A stretch of 46,727 bases of DNA from a virus. The stretch's first letter is position 1, and each line of letters begins with the position of its first letter. The translations under genes were made by a program, and so were the position numbers. The stretch lies in IMG/VR virus record IMGVR_UViG_3300025887_000038, positions 1-46,727 of that record; one strand, written 5' to 3'. Below the pieces are notes generated by a model. It had not been told where the DNA came from and did no database searches. It saw only the letters and a program-made list of their open reading frames with translations. Positions 23,120 through 30,137 of this stretch are shown piece by piece.

Positions 23120-24331
23120 ATGCAAACTTTCACTGGAATCGAATACCTCAAGATCGATATTGCTTCTAACTTTGGCCTTGGCAAATCCACATGGGACGAG
23201 CGTCTCGCTTGGGCTGACAGCAATGAAGCAGACCTCGAAACTCTCGTGAGCCAGGCTGAAGAACCAGCGATGTATTTCGCAGGTGTTCAAGCCTACCGCA
23301 AAGCTCAGAAGGGCCAAGCAACTGGCTATGCCATCTCTCTCGACGCCACTGCTTCAGGTTTGCAGCTCCTCTCCTGCCTGACAGGCTGTGAGGACAGCGC
23401 ACGGCTCTGCAACGTCGTCAACTCGGGCAACCGTGAAGACGCCTACAAGCTTATCTACAAGGCTATGTGCGATGAGATTGGCGACACTGCCAAGATCAGC
23501 CACGACGACACCAAGCAGGCCATTATGACGTCCCTCTACTCATCCACTGCTGTGCCAAAGCAGGTCTTCGGTGAGGGTGAATTGCTCAAGGTCTTCTACG
23601 AGACCATGGAGAAAATGGCGCCAGGTGCATGGGCTCTTAACCATGCGCTGCAGCAGCTATGGCAGGCTGATGCCCTCTCCCATGACTGGGTGATGCCGGA
23701 CAACTTCAACGTCCACATCCCAGTCCTCACTCCTGTCACCAAGTATGTTCAGTTTCTGAACGAGCCGGTGGCAGTCACGACCAATGAGAACATCGGAACC
23801 AAGGAAGGCAAAAGCATCTCTCCGAACATCGTCCACTCGATCGATGGAATGATCGTCCGTGAAATGCACCGTCGTTGTTCCTACAACCAAGACACTCTTC
23901 AGATTCTTATCATGTCCATCCTCAAGCAGGAAAAGCATGGTTGGGAATGGGGAACCAGAACAGGACGCAAGCAAGACACCATGGTCCAGACTATCTGGGC
24001 TCGCTACAAGACTTCGGGCTTCCTTTCAGCTCGTATCCTTGACCACCTGGATGCTGAGAATATGGGTCACGTTGACCCTACGGCAATCAAGGATTTGATC
24101 AAATCTCTCCCTGACACACCCTTCCCGGTCATTTCTATCCATGACTGCTTCCGGGTTTCCCCGAATAAGGGCAACGATTTGCGTCAACAGTATAATGAGA
24201 TACTGGCAGACATCGCTGCATCAGAGTTGCTTTCTTACATCGCTTCTCAGATTCTAGGTAATTATCTACCTATTGTGAAAGCAGGCGACATCGCCTCAAA
24301 GGTGCGCAAAGCGGACTACGCCCTATCCTAA
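23120..24331 (+). CDS. N4-type RNA polymerase II, catalytic subunit (gp16-like)
   Basis: 403 aa (N4 gp16 is ~404). Carries the catalytic palm and fingers of the T7 family: motif A D75 in SLDATASGLQ, motif B K132...Y140 in DDTKQAIMTSLYSS (K and Y 8 residues apart as in T7 K631/Y639), SPNIVHSIDG ~234-243, and motif C H341-D342 in PVISIHDCF. The spacing D75-D342 (267) is close to T7 D537-D812 (275). ATG 23120 is preceded by CTAGGAG; an in-frame ATG at 23075 exists but overlaps the 37-aa frame. With the 279-aa partner it forms the phage-made RNAP for middle transcription. A strong terminator follows at once. Confidence 0.92.
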   Translation: MQTFTGIEYLKIDIASNFGLGKSTWDERLAWADSNEADLETLVSQAEEPAMYFAGVQAYRKAQKGQATGYAISLDATASGLQLLSCLTGCEDSARLCNVVNSGNREDAYKLIYKAMCDEIGDTAKISHDDTKQAIMTSLYSSTAVPKQVFGEGELLKVFYETMEKMAPGAWALNHALQQLWQADALSHDWVMPDNFNVHIPVLTPVTKYVQFLNEPVAVTTNENIGTKEGKSISPNIVHSIDGMIVREMHRRCSYNQDTLQILIMSILKQEKHGWEWGTRTGRKQDTMVQTIWARYKTSGFLSARILDHLDAENMGHVDPTAIKDLIKSLPDTPFPVISIHDCFRVSPNKGNDLRQQYNEILADIAASELLSYIASQILGNYLPIVKAGDIASKVRKADYALS

Positions 24332-24336
24332 ATATC

Positions 24337-24389
24337 AGACCCTCTCTGTCGTTGGCCTCGTGCCAATTGCAGGGGGGGTCTTTTTTTTT
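24337..24389 (+). terminator. Intrinsic terminator after the RNAP genes
   Basis: AGACCC (24337-24342) pairs with GGGTCT (24376-24381); an inner TTGGC/GCCAA stem and a C-rich/G-rich flank strengthen the structure. A run of nine T (24381-24389) follows. It ends the early operon 6 nt past the catalytic-subunit stop. Confidence 0.85.
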
Positions 24390-24795
24390 ATGGTGTGTGA
24401 GCGCTTACATACCCGTTATTTATTGATTTCCTATACACCTACATTTCCGGCATATACCGGCTGCCTGTGTTTATATGGTATTTACAACCCCCTTCATTGA
24501 TACACTACATTTGGTATGTATCCCCGGGATCTCTCTCCCCTTTAATAGGACTCTATAGTTATTAAAGAGTTGGGGGGGTTGGGGGTTTGGAAGGCAGGAA
24601 GAGCGCCAGCATATCGTTGTTCGCAGAACCGTCAACCCCCATAACATCAGCATATAGTTAGATAGTTTTTTTGGGTGTTGGAATCATTCTAGTTTCACCG
24701 CTTGCCCAAAAATCCCAAAAACGGCTATTCCCTGATCACCGGAAAATTTCATTTGATAATATCGAACTGATCCGGGCCGGCCGAAGGAGAACACT
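24390..24795. other. Non-coding region between early and middle genes
   Basis: About 400 nt without a gene. It contains CCGG...CCGG near 24450-24463, an 8-bp inverted repeat CTTTAATA / TATTAAAG (24540-24567), a G-rich run (24571-24590, G7-TT-G5), and AT-rich stretches. Probably holds middle promoters for the phage RNAPII and possibly replication or regulatory sites. No host promoter stands out. An AAGGAG ribosome binding site precedes the gene at 24796. Confidence 0.5.
24543..24558 (+). promoter_or_regulatory. T7-promoter-like sequence inside an inverted repeat
   Basis: TAATAGGACTCTATAG resembles the T7 consensus TAATACGACTCACTATAG with one substitution and a 2-nt deletion. It sits within the CTTTAATA/TATTAAAG inverted repeat, upstream of the first middle genes and just after the RNAPII operon. 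N4 RNAPII does not use T7 promoters and no second copy was found in the window, so this is a weak candidate. Confidence 0.25.
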
Positions 24796-25032
24796 ATGTG
24801 CTACCCCAACGAACCATCGGCCACCTACTCAGGTGAGGAGGTTTCCGTCGACTTCACCTGCACCATGGAAAAAGCTGACTACGGCGTTCCTGGCTCCCCT
24901 GTATGGGACGAGCCCACGAACATCACGGTCACCGGCATCGAGATCCTCGGAGTCGGGTGTGCATTGAAAGACCTTCCTAAGGATCTTCAGCACGCCTGCT
25001 TCGAACTCGCATCAGAGGTGACCTGGGCATGA
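24796..25032 (+). CDS. Hypothetical protein
   Basis: 78 aa, acidic, beta-rich core (MCYPNEPSATYSGEEVSVDFTCTMEKADYGVPGSPVWDEP...ITVTGIEILGVGC) and a short helical C-terminus. Ribosome binding site GAAGGAG, 8 nt before ATG. First gene after the early-middle junction; overlaps the next gene by 4 nt. No recognised family. Confidence 0.7.
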   Translation: MCYPNEPSATYSGEEVSVDFTCTMEKADYGVPGSPVWDEPTNITVTGIEILGVGCALKDLPKDLQHACFELASEVTWA

Positions 25033-25277
25033 CCGACATCATGCACCACGGAAAATACCAGGTCAAAGTCCAACGGCCTCTTGGTGCATCAAAGCAGCAC
25101 CAGACCTGGCTCGTCTACGCTAAAGGGAAACAGGGACTTCAGCGTATCCCAGCAGACCAGATACCACCCAATGTAAAATCAGCCATGGGTGCAGACTTCA
25201 AAGCGTATTTCCAATCAATGTGGGCCGGGTCATCGGGCTGGTCCATCGGTGAGCGCGTCAAAGACAAAACTTGGTAA
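25029..25277 (+). CDS. Hypothetical protein
   Basis: 82 aa, basic (MTDIMHHGKYQVKVQRPLGASKQHQTWLVYAKGKQGLQRIPADQIPP). A beta-strand N-terminal half is followed by a helical end with a Trp-rich motif (FQSMWAGSSGWSIGERVKDKTW). Translation is coupled to the preceding gene (ATGA). The charge would allow nucleic-acid binding, but no motif shows it. Confidence 0.68.
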   Translation: MTDIMHHGKYQVKVQRPLGASKQHQTWLVYAKGKQGLQRIPADQIPPNVKSAMGADFKAYFQSMWAGSSGWSIGERVKDKTW

Positions 25278-25289
25278 GGCACCAATTTA

Positions 25290-25580
25290 ATGAAAATCAA
25301 TAAACTACAGCGAGCAGTTCTGACATCCTACGAAAGCGGCAAGCATCTCTACCTGGTTGAAAAAGACATCCTCTGCTGTGAGGACCTGTCCTGCATCAAT
25401 GATGGTCTTCTTACCTTCATGCTCATCAAGCTGGCAGACAGCATCTCCGCCCCTGATCAGTTTGCGGCCGTCGAGCGGCAACAGAACGACAAATGCGAAT
25501 TGGATGTTGCCCTCGCCGCTCTCAATATCATCACTGATGCAATCGAGAGTAAGACTGATGCGACACTAGAAACAATTTGA
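25290..25580 (+). CDS. Hypothetical protein
   Basis: 96 aa, helical, soluble: MKINKLQRAVLTSYESGKHLYLVEKDILCCEDLSCINDGLLTFMLIKLADS..., with a C-terminal CELDVALAALNIITDAIES helix. Four cysteines (CC, C, C) are present but not in a zinc-binding spacing. Starts 13 nt after the previous stop. No recognised family. Confidence 0.65.
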   Translation: MKINKLQRAVLTSYESGKHLYLVEKDILCCEDLSCINDGLLTFMLIKLADSISAPDQFAAVERQQNDKCELDVALAALNIITDAIESKTDATLETI

Positions 25581-25667
25581 TCTAGGTTATTTATCAATCT
25601 GATCTTGCAATCTGATAGTTTAGCGTGAAGAGTAGCTTCACAGTAAATATCAGCGGAATCATATCAG

Positions 25668-25871
25668 ATGATAAGTGGCCTCAAGCCTACCCCAGACGAC
25701 CAAACCCAAGAGCTCATCTCTAAGTCCTACCACGCTGGATACCTCGATGGCTCTACCCGTGGGTATCTTCAGGGTCGCCGAGCAATTGGCTCCCCTGAGT
25801 TCGTATCTTGCGCAATCATCTGTGCAAGTATTGGTCTCTGCGCTTACCTCATTGCTCCTATTTTGCTTTGA
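25668..25871 (+). CDS. Small membrane-anchored hypothetical protein
   Basis: 67 aa. Polar N-terminal half (MISGLKPTPDDQTQELISKSYHAGYLDGSTRGYLQGRRAIG) and one C-terminal transmembrane helix (VSCAIICASIGLCAYLIAPILL), so a tail-anchored topology with the N-terminus in the cytoplasm is likely. Ribosome binding site is weak. A perfect hairpin begins at its stop codon. Confidence 0.6.
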   Translation: MISGLKPTPDDQTQELISKSYHAGYLDGSTRGYLQGRRAIGSPEFVSCAIICASIGLCAYLIAPILL

Positions 25872-25897
25872 ACCCCCATTCTTTTTTTGGGGGTTCA
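25869..25897. terminator. Perfect 9-bp hairpin at the end of the 67-aa gene
   Basis: TGAACCCCC (25869-25877) and GGGGGTTCA (25889-25897) are perfectly complementary around an ATTCTTTTTTT loop. The T-run is in the loop rather than after the stem, so it is not a classical intrinsic terminator, but a stop or processing signal is likely. Confidence 0.55.
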
Positions 25898-25934
25898 TAC
25901 CCTATTTCTCTAACTCCAACGAAAGGACGTTCAG

Positions 25935-26123
25935 ATGTTTAAGAATCTTACCGCCCACTGCATTCATGCCCACACCACTGCTGCCGGTCTCGGCCGCACA
26001 CACGGTGCTGAACCAGGTAAGCCATTTGCGCCTCCTGCACACTTCTCCCCAAACCAGCGTGCTTCTTATGCGCACGCCTTCGATGCTGCTATCGATGCAA
26101 ACATGTCTTGCGTTCCCTCATGA
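25935..26123 (+). CDS. Hypothetical protein
   Basis: 62 aa, His/Ala-rich (MFKNLTAHCIHAHTTAAGLGRTHGAEPGKPFAPPAHFSPNQRASYAHAFDAAIDANM). Good ribosome binding site (GAAAGGA). Overlaps the following gene by 4 nt. The clustered histidines (CIHAH, RTH, AHF) could bind a metal. No family recognised. Confidence 0.6.
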   Translation: MFKNLTAHCIHAHTTAAGLGRTHGAEPGKPFAPPAHFSPNQRASYAHAFDAAIDANMSCVPS

Positions 26124-26269
26124 ATAACCAGCCCAACGATCCCTACGACGACCCTGATGACTATGGGTCCGGAGGAGGTGCCATCGTCGCCGTATTCGGT
26201 TTCTACGCCCTGATCGGCATGGCCTGGTGTGCGCACCAAGCATACCAACTCATCGCCTCGTTTTTCTAA
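26120..26269 (+). CDS. Small single-pass membrane protein
   Basis: 49 aa: MNNQPNDPYDDPDDYGSGGG then one hydrophobic segment (AIVAVFGFYALIGMAWCAHQAYQLIA). The ATG overlaps the upstream stop (ATGA). The acidic N-terminus followed by a single helix suggests an inner-membrane peptide. Function unknown. Confidence 0.55.
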   Translation: MNNQPNDPYDDPDDYGSGGGAIVAVFGFYALIGMAWCAHQAYQLIASFF

Positions 26270-26304
26270 GGAAAAACAAACCCACCAACCGAAAGTTTTG
26301 TAAA

Positions 26305-26679
26305 ATGAGACGTTTCCCCAAGGCACTTTTGTGTCTCCCATTGCTGATGCTTGCTGTTCCAGCCTTTGCTGGTGGCGTTGCTGAACCTCGCGTTGAACCA
26401 GAAGTCATAGCCGCTCAGTGCCCACTTTATGGCATTCTCGGTCTCCGCTGGCGTTCATGCTCTACTGGTTCCGATTGGACACCACGTGAGCGCAAAGAGG
26501 ACAGCACCTCGACCTCGACCTCGACGACAACTGTCACAGAGCACGAATCCGAAGAGTGCACAGTCGAAGGAGAGGAAAAGTCGGACAACTCCGATGCCAA
26601 TGGGCGTGGTGGCAACGACCATGACCGTGCAGACAAAGAGAGCGATGCTCAGGAAACAGCCGAAGATAAAAAGGCCTGA
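26305..26679 (+). CDS. Exported low-complexity acidic protein
   Basis: 124 aa. Clear Sec signal peptide: MRRFPKALLCLPLLMLAVPAFA with cleavage expected after AFA. The mature part holds two spaced cysteines (AAQCPLYG, RWRSCSTG), a Ser/Thr repeat (STSTSTSTTT) and a strongly charged, disordered tail rich in D, E, N and K. The lack of a lipobox argues against a lipoprotein. An exported phage protein outside the lysis genes might act at the envelope, for example in receptor blocking, but no family is recognised. An upstream in-frame start at 26227 would remove the signal-peptide context and is unlikely. Confidence 0.7.
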   Translation: MRRFPKALLCLPLLMLAVPAFAGGVAEPRVEPEVIAAQCPLYGILGLRWRSCSTGSDWTPRERKEDSTSTSTSTTTVTEHESEECTVEGEEKSDNSDANGRGGNDHDRADKESDAQETAEDKKA

Positions 26680-26742
26680 TCTTTCTGATACATCCAGCTA
26701 ATATTTGCTGGCTATCTGCTAAATGTATCTCTAACAATCAAT

Positions 26743-26771
26743 CGGGCGGTCCTCATGGATCGCCCGTTTTT
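26743..26771 (+). terminator. Intrinsic terminator
   Basis: CGGGCGGTCC (26743-26752), loop TCAT, GGATCGCCCG (26757-26766): 10-bp stem with one G-T pair, followed by TTTTT. Ends the unit of small genes and exported protein. Confidence 0.85.
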
Positions 26772-26806
26772 ATATCTACATCTCATTGTAAGACGCGGAG
26801 ATAGTT

Positions 26807-27190
26807 ATGCCCGACATCAAAGAATCAAAGCACGAGAGATTCCTGCGTCTTATGCAGAAGCGCCTCGGACGCACCCTCGAAGAAGCCCGCCTTGTTGGTC
26901 AGCTCTCTTCGGACAACTATGAAAACAACCCGACCGAAGCAGAAGAAGTCGTCAAACACCTCGATGCTTCCGTCCACGATATCGCCAAGAAATTCGAGAT
27001 CCCTTACTCGACTGCCATTGGCGCCGCAGCCCAACGTGCAGCTGCAAGCAAACACCTGGTCACCACATCAGCCAAAGCTGGCAGGATCGATGAAGTCGAT
27101 ATCGCCAAGGCCATTGGGCACATCGATGCAGGTCACCTGGATGCTGCCAAGCAGCTCCTCAAATCAGCCCTCCTTCAAGAGGTCCGCTGA
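26807..27190 (+). CDS. Hypothetical protein of alphaproteobacterial plasmid/phage type
   Basis: 127 aa, helical. The N-terminal part, KHERFLRLMQKRLGRTLEEARLVGQLSSDNYENN...EEVVKHLDASVHDIAKKFE, is a pattern I associate with small unassigned genes on alphaproteobacterial plasmids and conjugative elements. The C-terminal half is Ala-rich helical (AAAQRAAASKHLVTTS...). Begins a new unit after the terminator at 26743. No catalytic motif. Confidence 0.65.
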   Translation: MPDIKESKHERFLRLMQKRLGRTLEEARLVGQLSSDNYENNPTEAEEVVKHLDASVHDIAKKFEIPYSTAIGAAAQRAAASKHLVTTSAKAGRIDEVDIAKAIGHIDAGHLDAAKQLLKSALLQEVR

Positions 27191-27208
27191 ACACCCTTCC
27201 CTAACCAG

Positions 27209-27226
27209 CAATCCAGATAAGGATTA
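27209..27226 (+). repeat. Duplicated 18-bp leader, copy 1
   Basis: CAATCCAGATAAGGATTA lies just before the ATG at 27232 and recurs exactly at 27952-27969 before the MoxR-like gene. It includes the AAGGA ribosome binding site, so a shared translational leader or a short phage promoter element is likely. Confidence 0.6.
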
Positions 27227-27231
27227 ATCAA

Positions 27232-27579
27232 ATGACCGAACCTGTAGAATCCAGCCGTACTCCTCACCCTGTGTTGGACCCAATTCGTGCAAACCTCCGC
27301 GCAGAACTCCTCGTAGACGTTCTGATCATGGAAAAAGAGGGCGTCATCCAAGTTCAATACGGTGGTGGTGGTGACAGCGGGGATATTGACGCAACCGGGA
27401 ACACCCCACTTGACGAGTTCTTTGCGGAGGTGGTGGATCACTATTGTCAGTTCGATTGGTGGAACAACGAGGGTGGCGGCGGGGACATTACGTGGAACCT
27501 CGTCACAGATACCCTCACTTTAAATGGGTATTATCACACCACCTTGACCGAACACGTCCTCCTCGATGAGGTGGTGTGA
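27232..27579 (+). CDS. DUF6878-like protein
   Basis: 115 aa. Carries the VQYGGGGDSGDID signature plus WWNNEGGGGDITWNL, which I recognise as the DUF6878 type (conserved Gly-Asp-Ser-Gly motif), found mostly on alphaproteobacterial plasmids and phages. The GGGGDSG motif looks like a loop binding a ligand or metal; no activity is known. Overlap or near overlap with the next gene (stop 27579, next ATG 27581) shows co-translation. Confidence 0.65.
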   Translation: MTEPVESSRTPHPVLDPIRANLRAELLVDVLIMEKEGVIQVQYGGGGDSGDIDATGNTPLDEFFAEVVDHYCQFDWWNNEGGGGDITWNLVTDTLTLNGYYHTTLTEHVLLDEVV

Positions 27580-27580
27580 C

Positions 27581-27943
27581 ATGGCCCATGCCTATCACCA
27601 CGCCAAATCCTCAGCTCGAAAGTTTGGTGGAGAGCCAGCAGACTATCAGGCCATTCATGACTGGTTCGACTGCACCAAAGAACTTGAGCCTTCCTTTCGC
27701 CACCGAGCCCTCCGTCACCACACACACGGTATCTTCGAGTGTGAGCGTGTCTTCGGCTTGTTCATTACCACTGCGGAAGGGAAAGAAATTCCCGTCCGGG
27801 TGATTGGCGAACAGCATATTCGTGAGGATTTTTCTGGCTTCATTCCAACCGTGCATGACTGGCTTGGAAAGCTCCCTCAAGAGCCTTGGATGAACCCTTC
27901 TCCCTCCTATCAACGCCAACTGATGTCATCGATCGAAGTATGA
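27581..27943 (+). CDS. DUF6915-like protein
   Basis: 120 aa. MAHAYHHAKSSARKFGG..DYQAIHDWFDCTKELEP and FRHRALRHHTHGIFECERVFG match the DUF6915 pattern; the middle IPVRVIGEQHIREDFSG and HDWL motif are also typical. The many conserved histidines suggest a metal site. Function unknown. Paired with the DUF6878-like gene, as such genes often are on Rhodobacterales replicons (from memory). An in-frame ATG at 27566 exists, but the MAHAYHH start is the family's usual N-terminus. Confidence 0.68.
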   Translation: MAHAYHHAKSSARKFGGEPADYQAIHDWFDCTKELEPSFRHRALRHHTHGIFECERVFGLFITTAEGKEIPVRVIGEQHIREDFSGFIPTVHDWLGKLPQEPWMNPSPSYQRQLMSSIEV

Positions 27944-27951
27944 CCCGTTCA

Positions 27952-27969
27952 CAATCCAGATAAGGATTA
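27952..27969 (+). repeat. Duplicated 18-bp leader, copy 2
   Basis: Second exact copy of CAATCCAGATAAGGATTA, 6 nt before the ATG of the MoxR-like ATPase gene. Supplies that gene's ribosome binding site. Confidence 0.6.
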
Positions 27970-27975
27970 CCCCAA

Positions 27976-29001
27976 ATGTCTATGATGTTCACCATCAGCC
28001 CAAAGATGATCTACGAAGAAATCAGCGAATGCGCTGCAGCCTCTCTGGTTCCTCTTTTCACCTCTGCACCTGGCGTCGGTAAATCTGCGGCAGTCTGGAA
28101 ATTCGCCAAAGACTTCCGTCTCAAGATGATCGACGTCCGTCTCTCCCAGTGTATGCCGGAAGACCTTAACGGCTTCCCCATGCGTGTTGGAAACAAAGCC
28201 ACCTTCACCCCTTTTGATATGTTCCCCATCGAGGGAGATGAAATTCCTGAAGGGTATGACGGTTGGTGCGTCTTTCTCGACGAGGCCACCTCAGCCACAA
28301 AGCCTGTCCAGGCCGCTGCGTACAAGCTGATCTATGACAAGATGATCGGCTCCCACAAGCTCCACGAGCGTGTGATCATTGTCGCTGCCGGCAACCGTGT
28401 CGGGGACAAAGCAGTTGTGAACCAGATGTCCACAGCACTCCAATCCCGCATGATCCATTACGATGTGGAAGTGAATCTACCGGACTTTCTTGAGCACGCT
28501 ATCGAAGCAGACTTCGATCGCCGTGTCACTGGCTTCGTGTCCTACCTGCCCCTCAAGCTGATGGACTTCAAACCAGACCACAACGACAAAACCTTCACCT
28601 GTCCCCGGACCTTGGAGTTCCTCTCTCGCCTGATCAAAGGCAAAGAGATCACTCCCCAAATGGCACCGCGGATTGCAGGCACCATCGGTCAAGGCAATGC
28701 AGTCGAGTTCATGACCTTTGCTGAAGAGTACGATCGGCTTCCTAAGTTCGCTGACATCATCGCTGATCCAATCGGAACACCCGTTCCGCCTGAGTCCAGC
28801 ACCAAGTACGCCACGATGTCGATGCTCATCGGAAACTCTGATGAGGAGAACCTCGAACATGTTCTGAAATACATCACCAAGTTCTCGATGGAGATTCAGA
28901 TCATCTTCTCTCGTGGCATGGCAACTCGCTTTCCACGTCTCACCAAAGAACATGAGGCGTTCTCAGCGTTCCTGCTGAAAATGACCACCTACCTCACGTA
29001 A
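27976..29001 (+). CDS. MoxR-type AAA+ ATPase (N4 gp24-like)
   Basis: 341 aa. Walker A SAPGVGKSAAVW at residues ~30-41, Walker B VFLDEATSA ~98-106, and sensor-like VIIVAAGNRVGDKA. MoxR-type ATPases act with VWA-domain partners as chaperone-like remodelling machines; the VWA protein is the very next gene, 20 nt downstream. The pair is conserved in N4-like phages as gp24-gp25. Its target is unknown. Start preceded by the duplicated 18-bp leader. Confidence 0.85.
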   Translation: MSMMFTISPKMIYEEISECAAASLVPLFTSAPGVGKSAAVWKFAKDFRLKMIDVRLSQCMPEDLNGFPMRVGNKATFTPFDMFPIEGDEIPEGYDGWCVFLDEATSATKPVQAAAYKLIYDKMIGSHKLHERVIIVAAGNRVGDKAVVNQMSTALQSRMIHYDVEVNLPDFLEHAIEADFDRRVTGFVSYLPLKLMDFKPDHNDKTFTCPRTLEFLSRLIKGKEITPQMAPRIAGTIGQGNAVEFMTFAEEYDRLPKFADIIADPIGTPVPPESSTKYATMSMLIGNSDEENLEHVLKYITKFSMEIQIIFSRGMATRFPRLTKEHEAFSAFLLKMTTYLT

Positions 29002-29021
29002 TTGAACCAAGGCATAGATCT

Positions 29022-30137
29022 ATGACCCAGGAAACCATCGACGTACTTTTCGACAAAACTGTAGGTAACCTCTTCTTCAAGAAGGGCGCCGGTTTCCTGG
29101 GTACATTGCTCGCCAAGGTCAAATTCAAGTGGGACTCTACGATGCCCACAGCTGCCATCAGTGACAGCGTACTTTATTGGAATCCTGAGTTTTATCTCAC
29201 CCTGTGCAAAGACACTCGCGTCACTGTTCTGGCGCATGAACTCTGGCACAACGCATTTCTGCACGGGCTTCGTCTTCAAGGACGGTGTCCGGAACTGTGG
29301 AACGAGGCGGCCGACCACGTAATCAATCTCATGCTGGAAGCGCATGGGTATTACATGGGTGGTTTTCCATTCCTGATGGACCACCGTTTTACGGATATGA
29401 ACACAGAACAAGTTTACGACATTCTGGCCAAAGAGCGCGAAGACGGTGGGCAACCACTGCCGAACTCCTTGGGCGGGGACATTCTCCCGATTGACCCCGA
29501 CCAGAAGTCTAAGGCTGTCGCCAACGTGGTGGGCGCAATGGCGACAGCCCGAATTACTGGAGGAGCCGGAGACATCCCTGGTGAGGTCTCTCTCACCATG
29601 GACTCCTTCCTAAATCCCAAGCTCCCTTGGGATACATTGCTGCTAAATTACATGAATGAGTTGACCTCTGAAGAGTATTCCTACGCACGCCCAAACCGTC
29701 GCTATACAGACCCACTCCTGCGCGGACGCAGTGGCCGCAATGGTCTCGAGCATCTGATATATTACCTGGATATTTCCGGATCTATCTCTGATCAGGAAAT
29801 CCTCAGGTTCAACTCTGAAGTCAAATACATCCAAGAGGAGCTCACGCCTGAGCGCCTCACTCTGGTCACGTTTGACACAGAGATCAAAGACGTAATGGAC
29901 TTCGAGAAAGACGACCCGTTTGAGAAGATCACAGTCACAGGCCGCGGTGGAACTGATCTCGTAGAGGTCTTCAACCACGCCATCGACCAGGCTCCGACGG
30001 CAATCGTTATCTTCACGGATCTCCATGTCTCCATCCCAGACAATCCAGAGATCCCTTTACTCTGGATCTGCATGAATAACCCCAAAGCAGAGGTCCCCTT
30101 TGGGACCCTCATACACATGGAAGCAGAAGCAGCATGA
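29022..30137 (+). CDS. VWA-like protein with metallopeptidase-type N-domain (N4 gp25-like)
   Basis: 371 aa. N-terminal zinc-peptidase-like motif VLAHELWHNAFLH (H72-E73-L-W-H76), then a VWA-like domain with MIDAS D250-x-S252-x-S254 (YYLDISGSIS) and TGRGGTDL ~307-313. The arrangement is that of DUF2201 proteins, which work with MoxR AAA+ ATPases. The HExxH is intact, so peptidase activity is possible but unproven. Follows the MoxR-like gene closely and overlaps the ThyX gene by 4 nt. Confidence 0.85.
   Translation: MTQETIDVLFDKTVGNLFFKKGAGFLGTLLAKVKFKWDSTMPTAAISDSVLYWNPEFYLTLCKDTRVTVLAHELWHNAFLHGLRLQGRCPELWNEAADHVINLMLEAHGYYMGGFPFLMDHRFTDMNTEQVYDILAKEREDGGQPLPNSLGGDILPIDPDQKSKAVANVVGAMATARITGGAGDIPGEVSLTMDSFLNPKLPWDTLLLNYMNELTSEEYSYARPNRRYTDPLLRGRSGRNGLEHLIYYLDISGSISDQEILRFNSEVKYIQEELTPERLTLVTFDTEIKDVMDFEKDDPFEKITVTGRGGTDLVEVFNHAIDQAPTAIVIFTDLHVSIPDNPEIPLLWICMNNPKAEVPFGTLIHMEAEAA

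Noticed and set aside
22144-24331. RNA polymerase gene broken by a frameshift or sequencing error
   Set aside because: Both parts have their own starts and ribosome binding sites, and the split point and sizes match the natural two-subunit N4 RNAPII.
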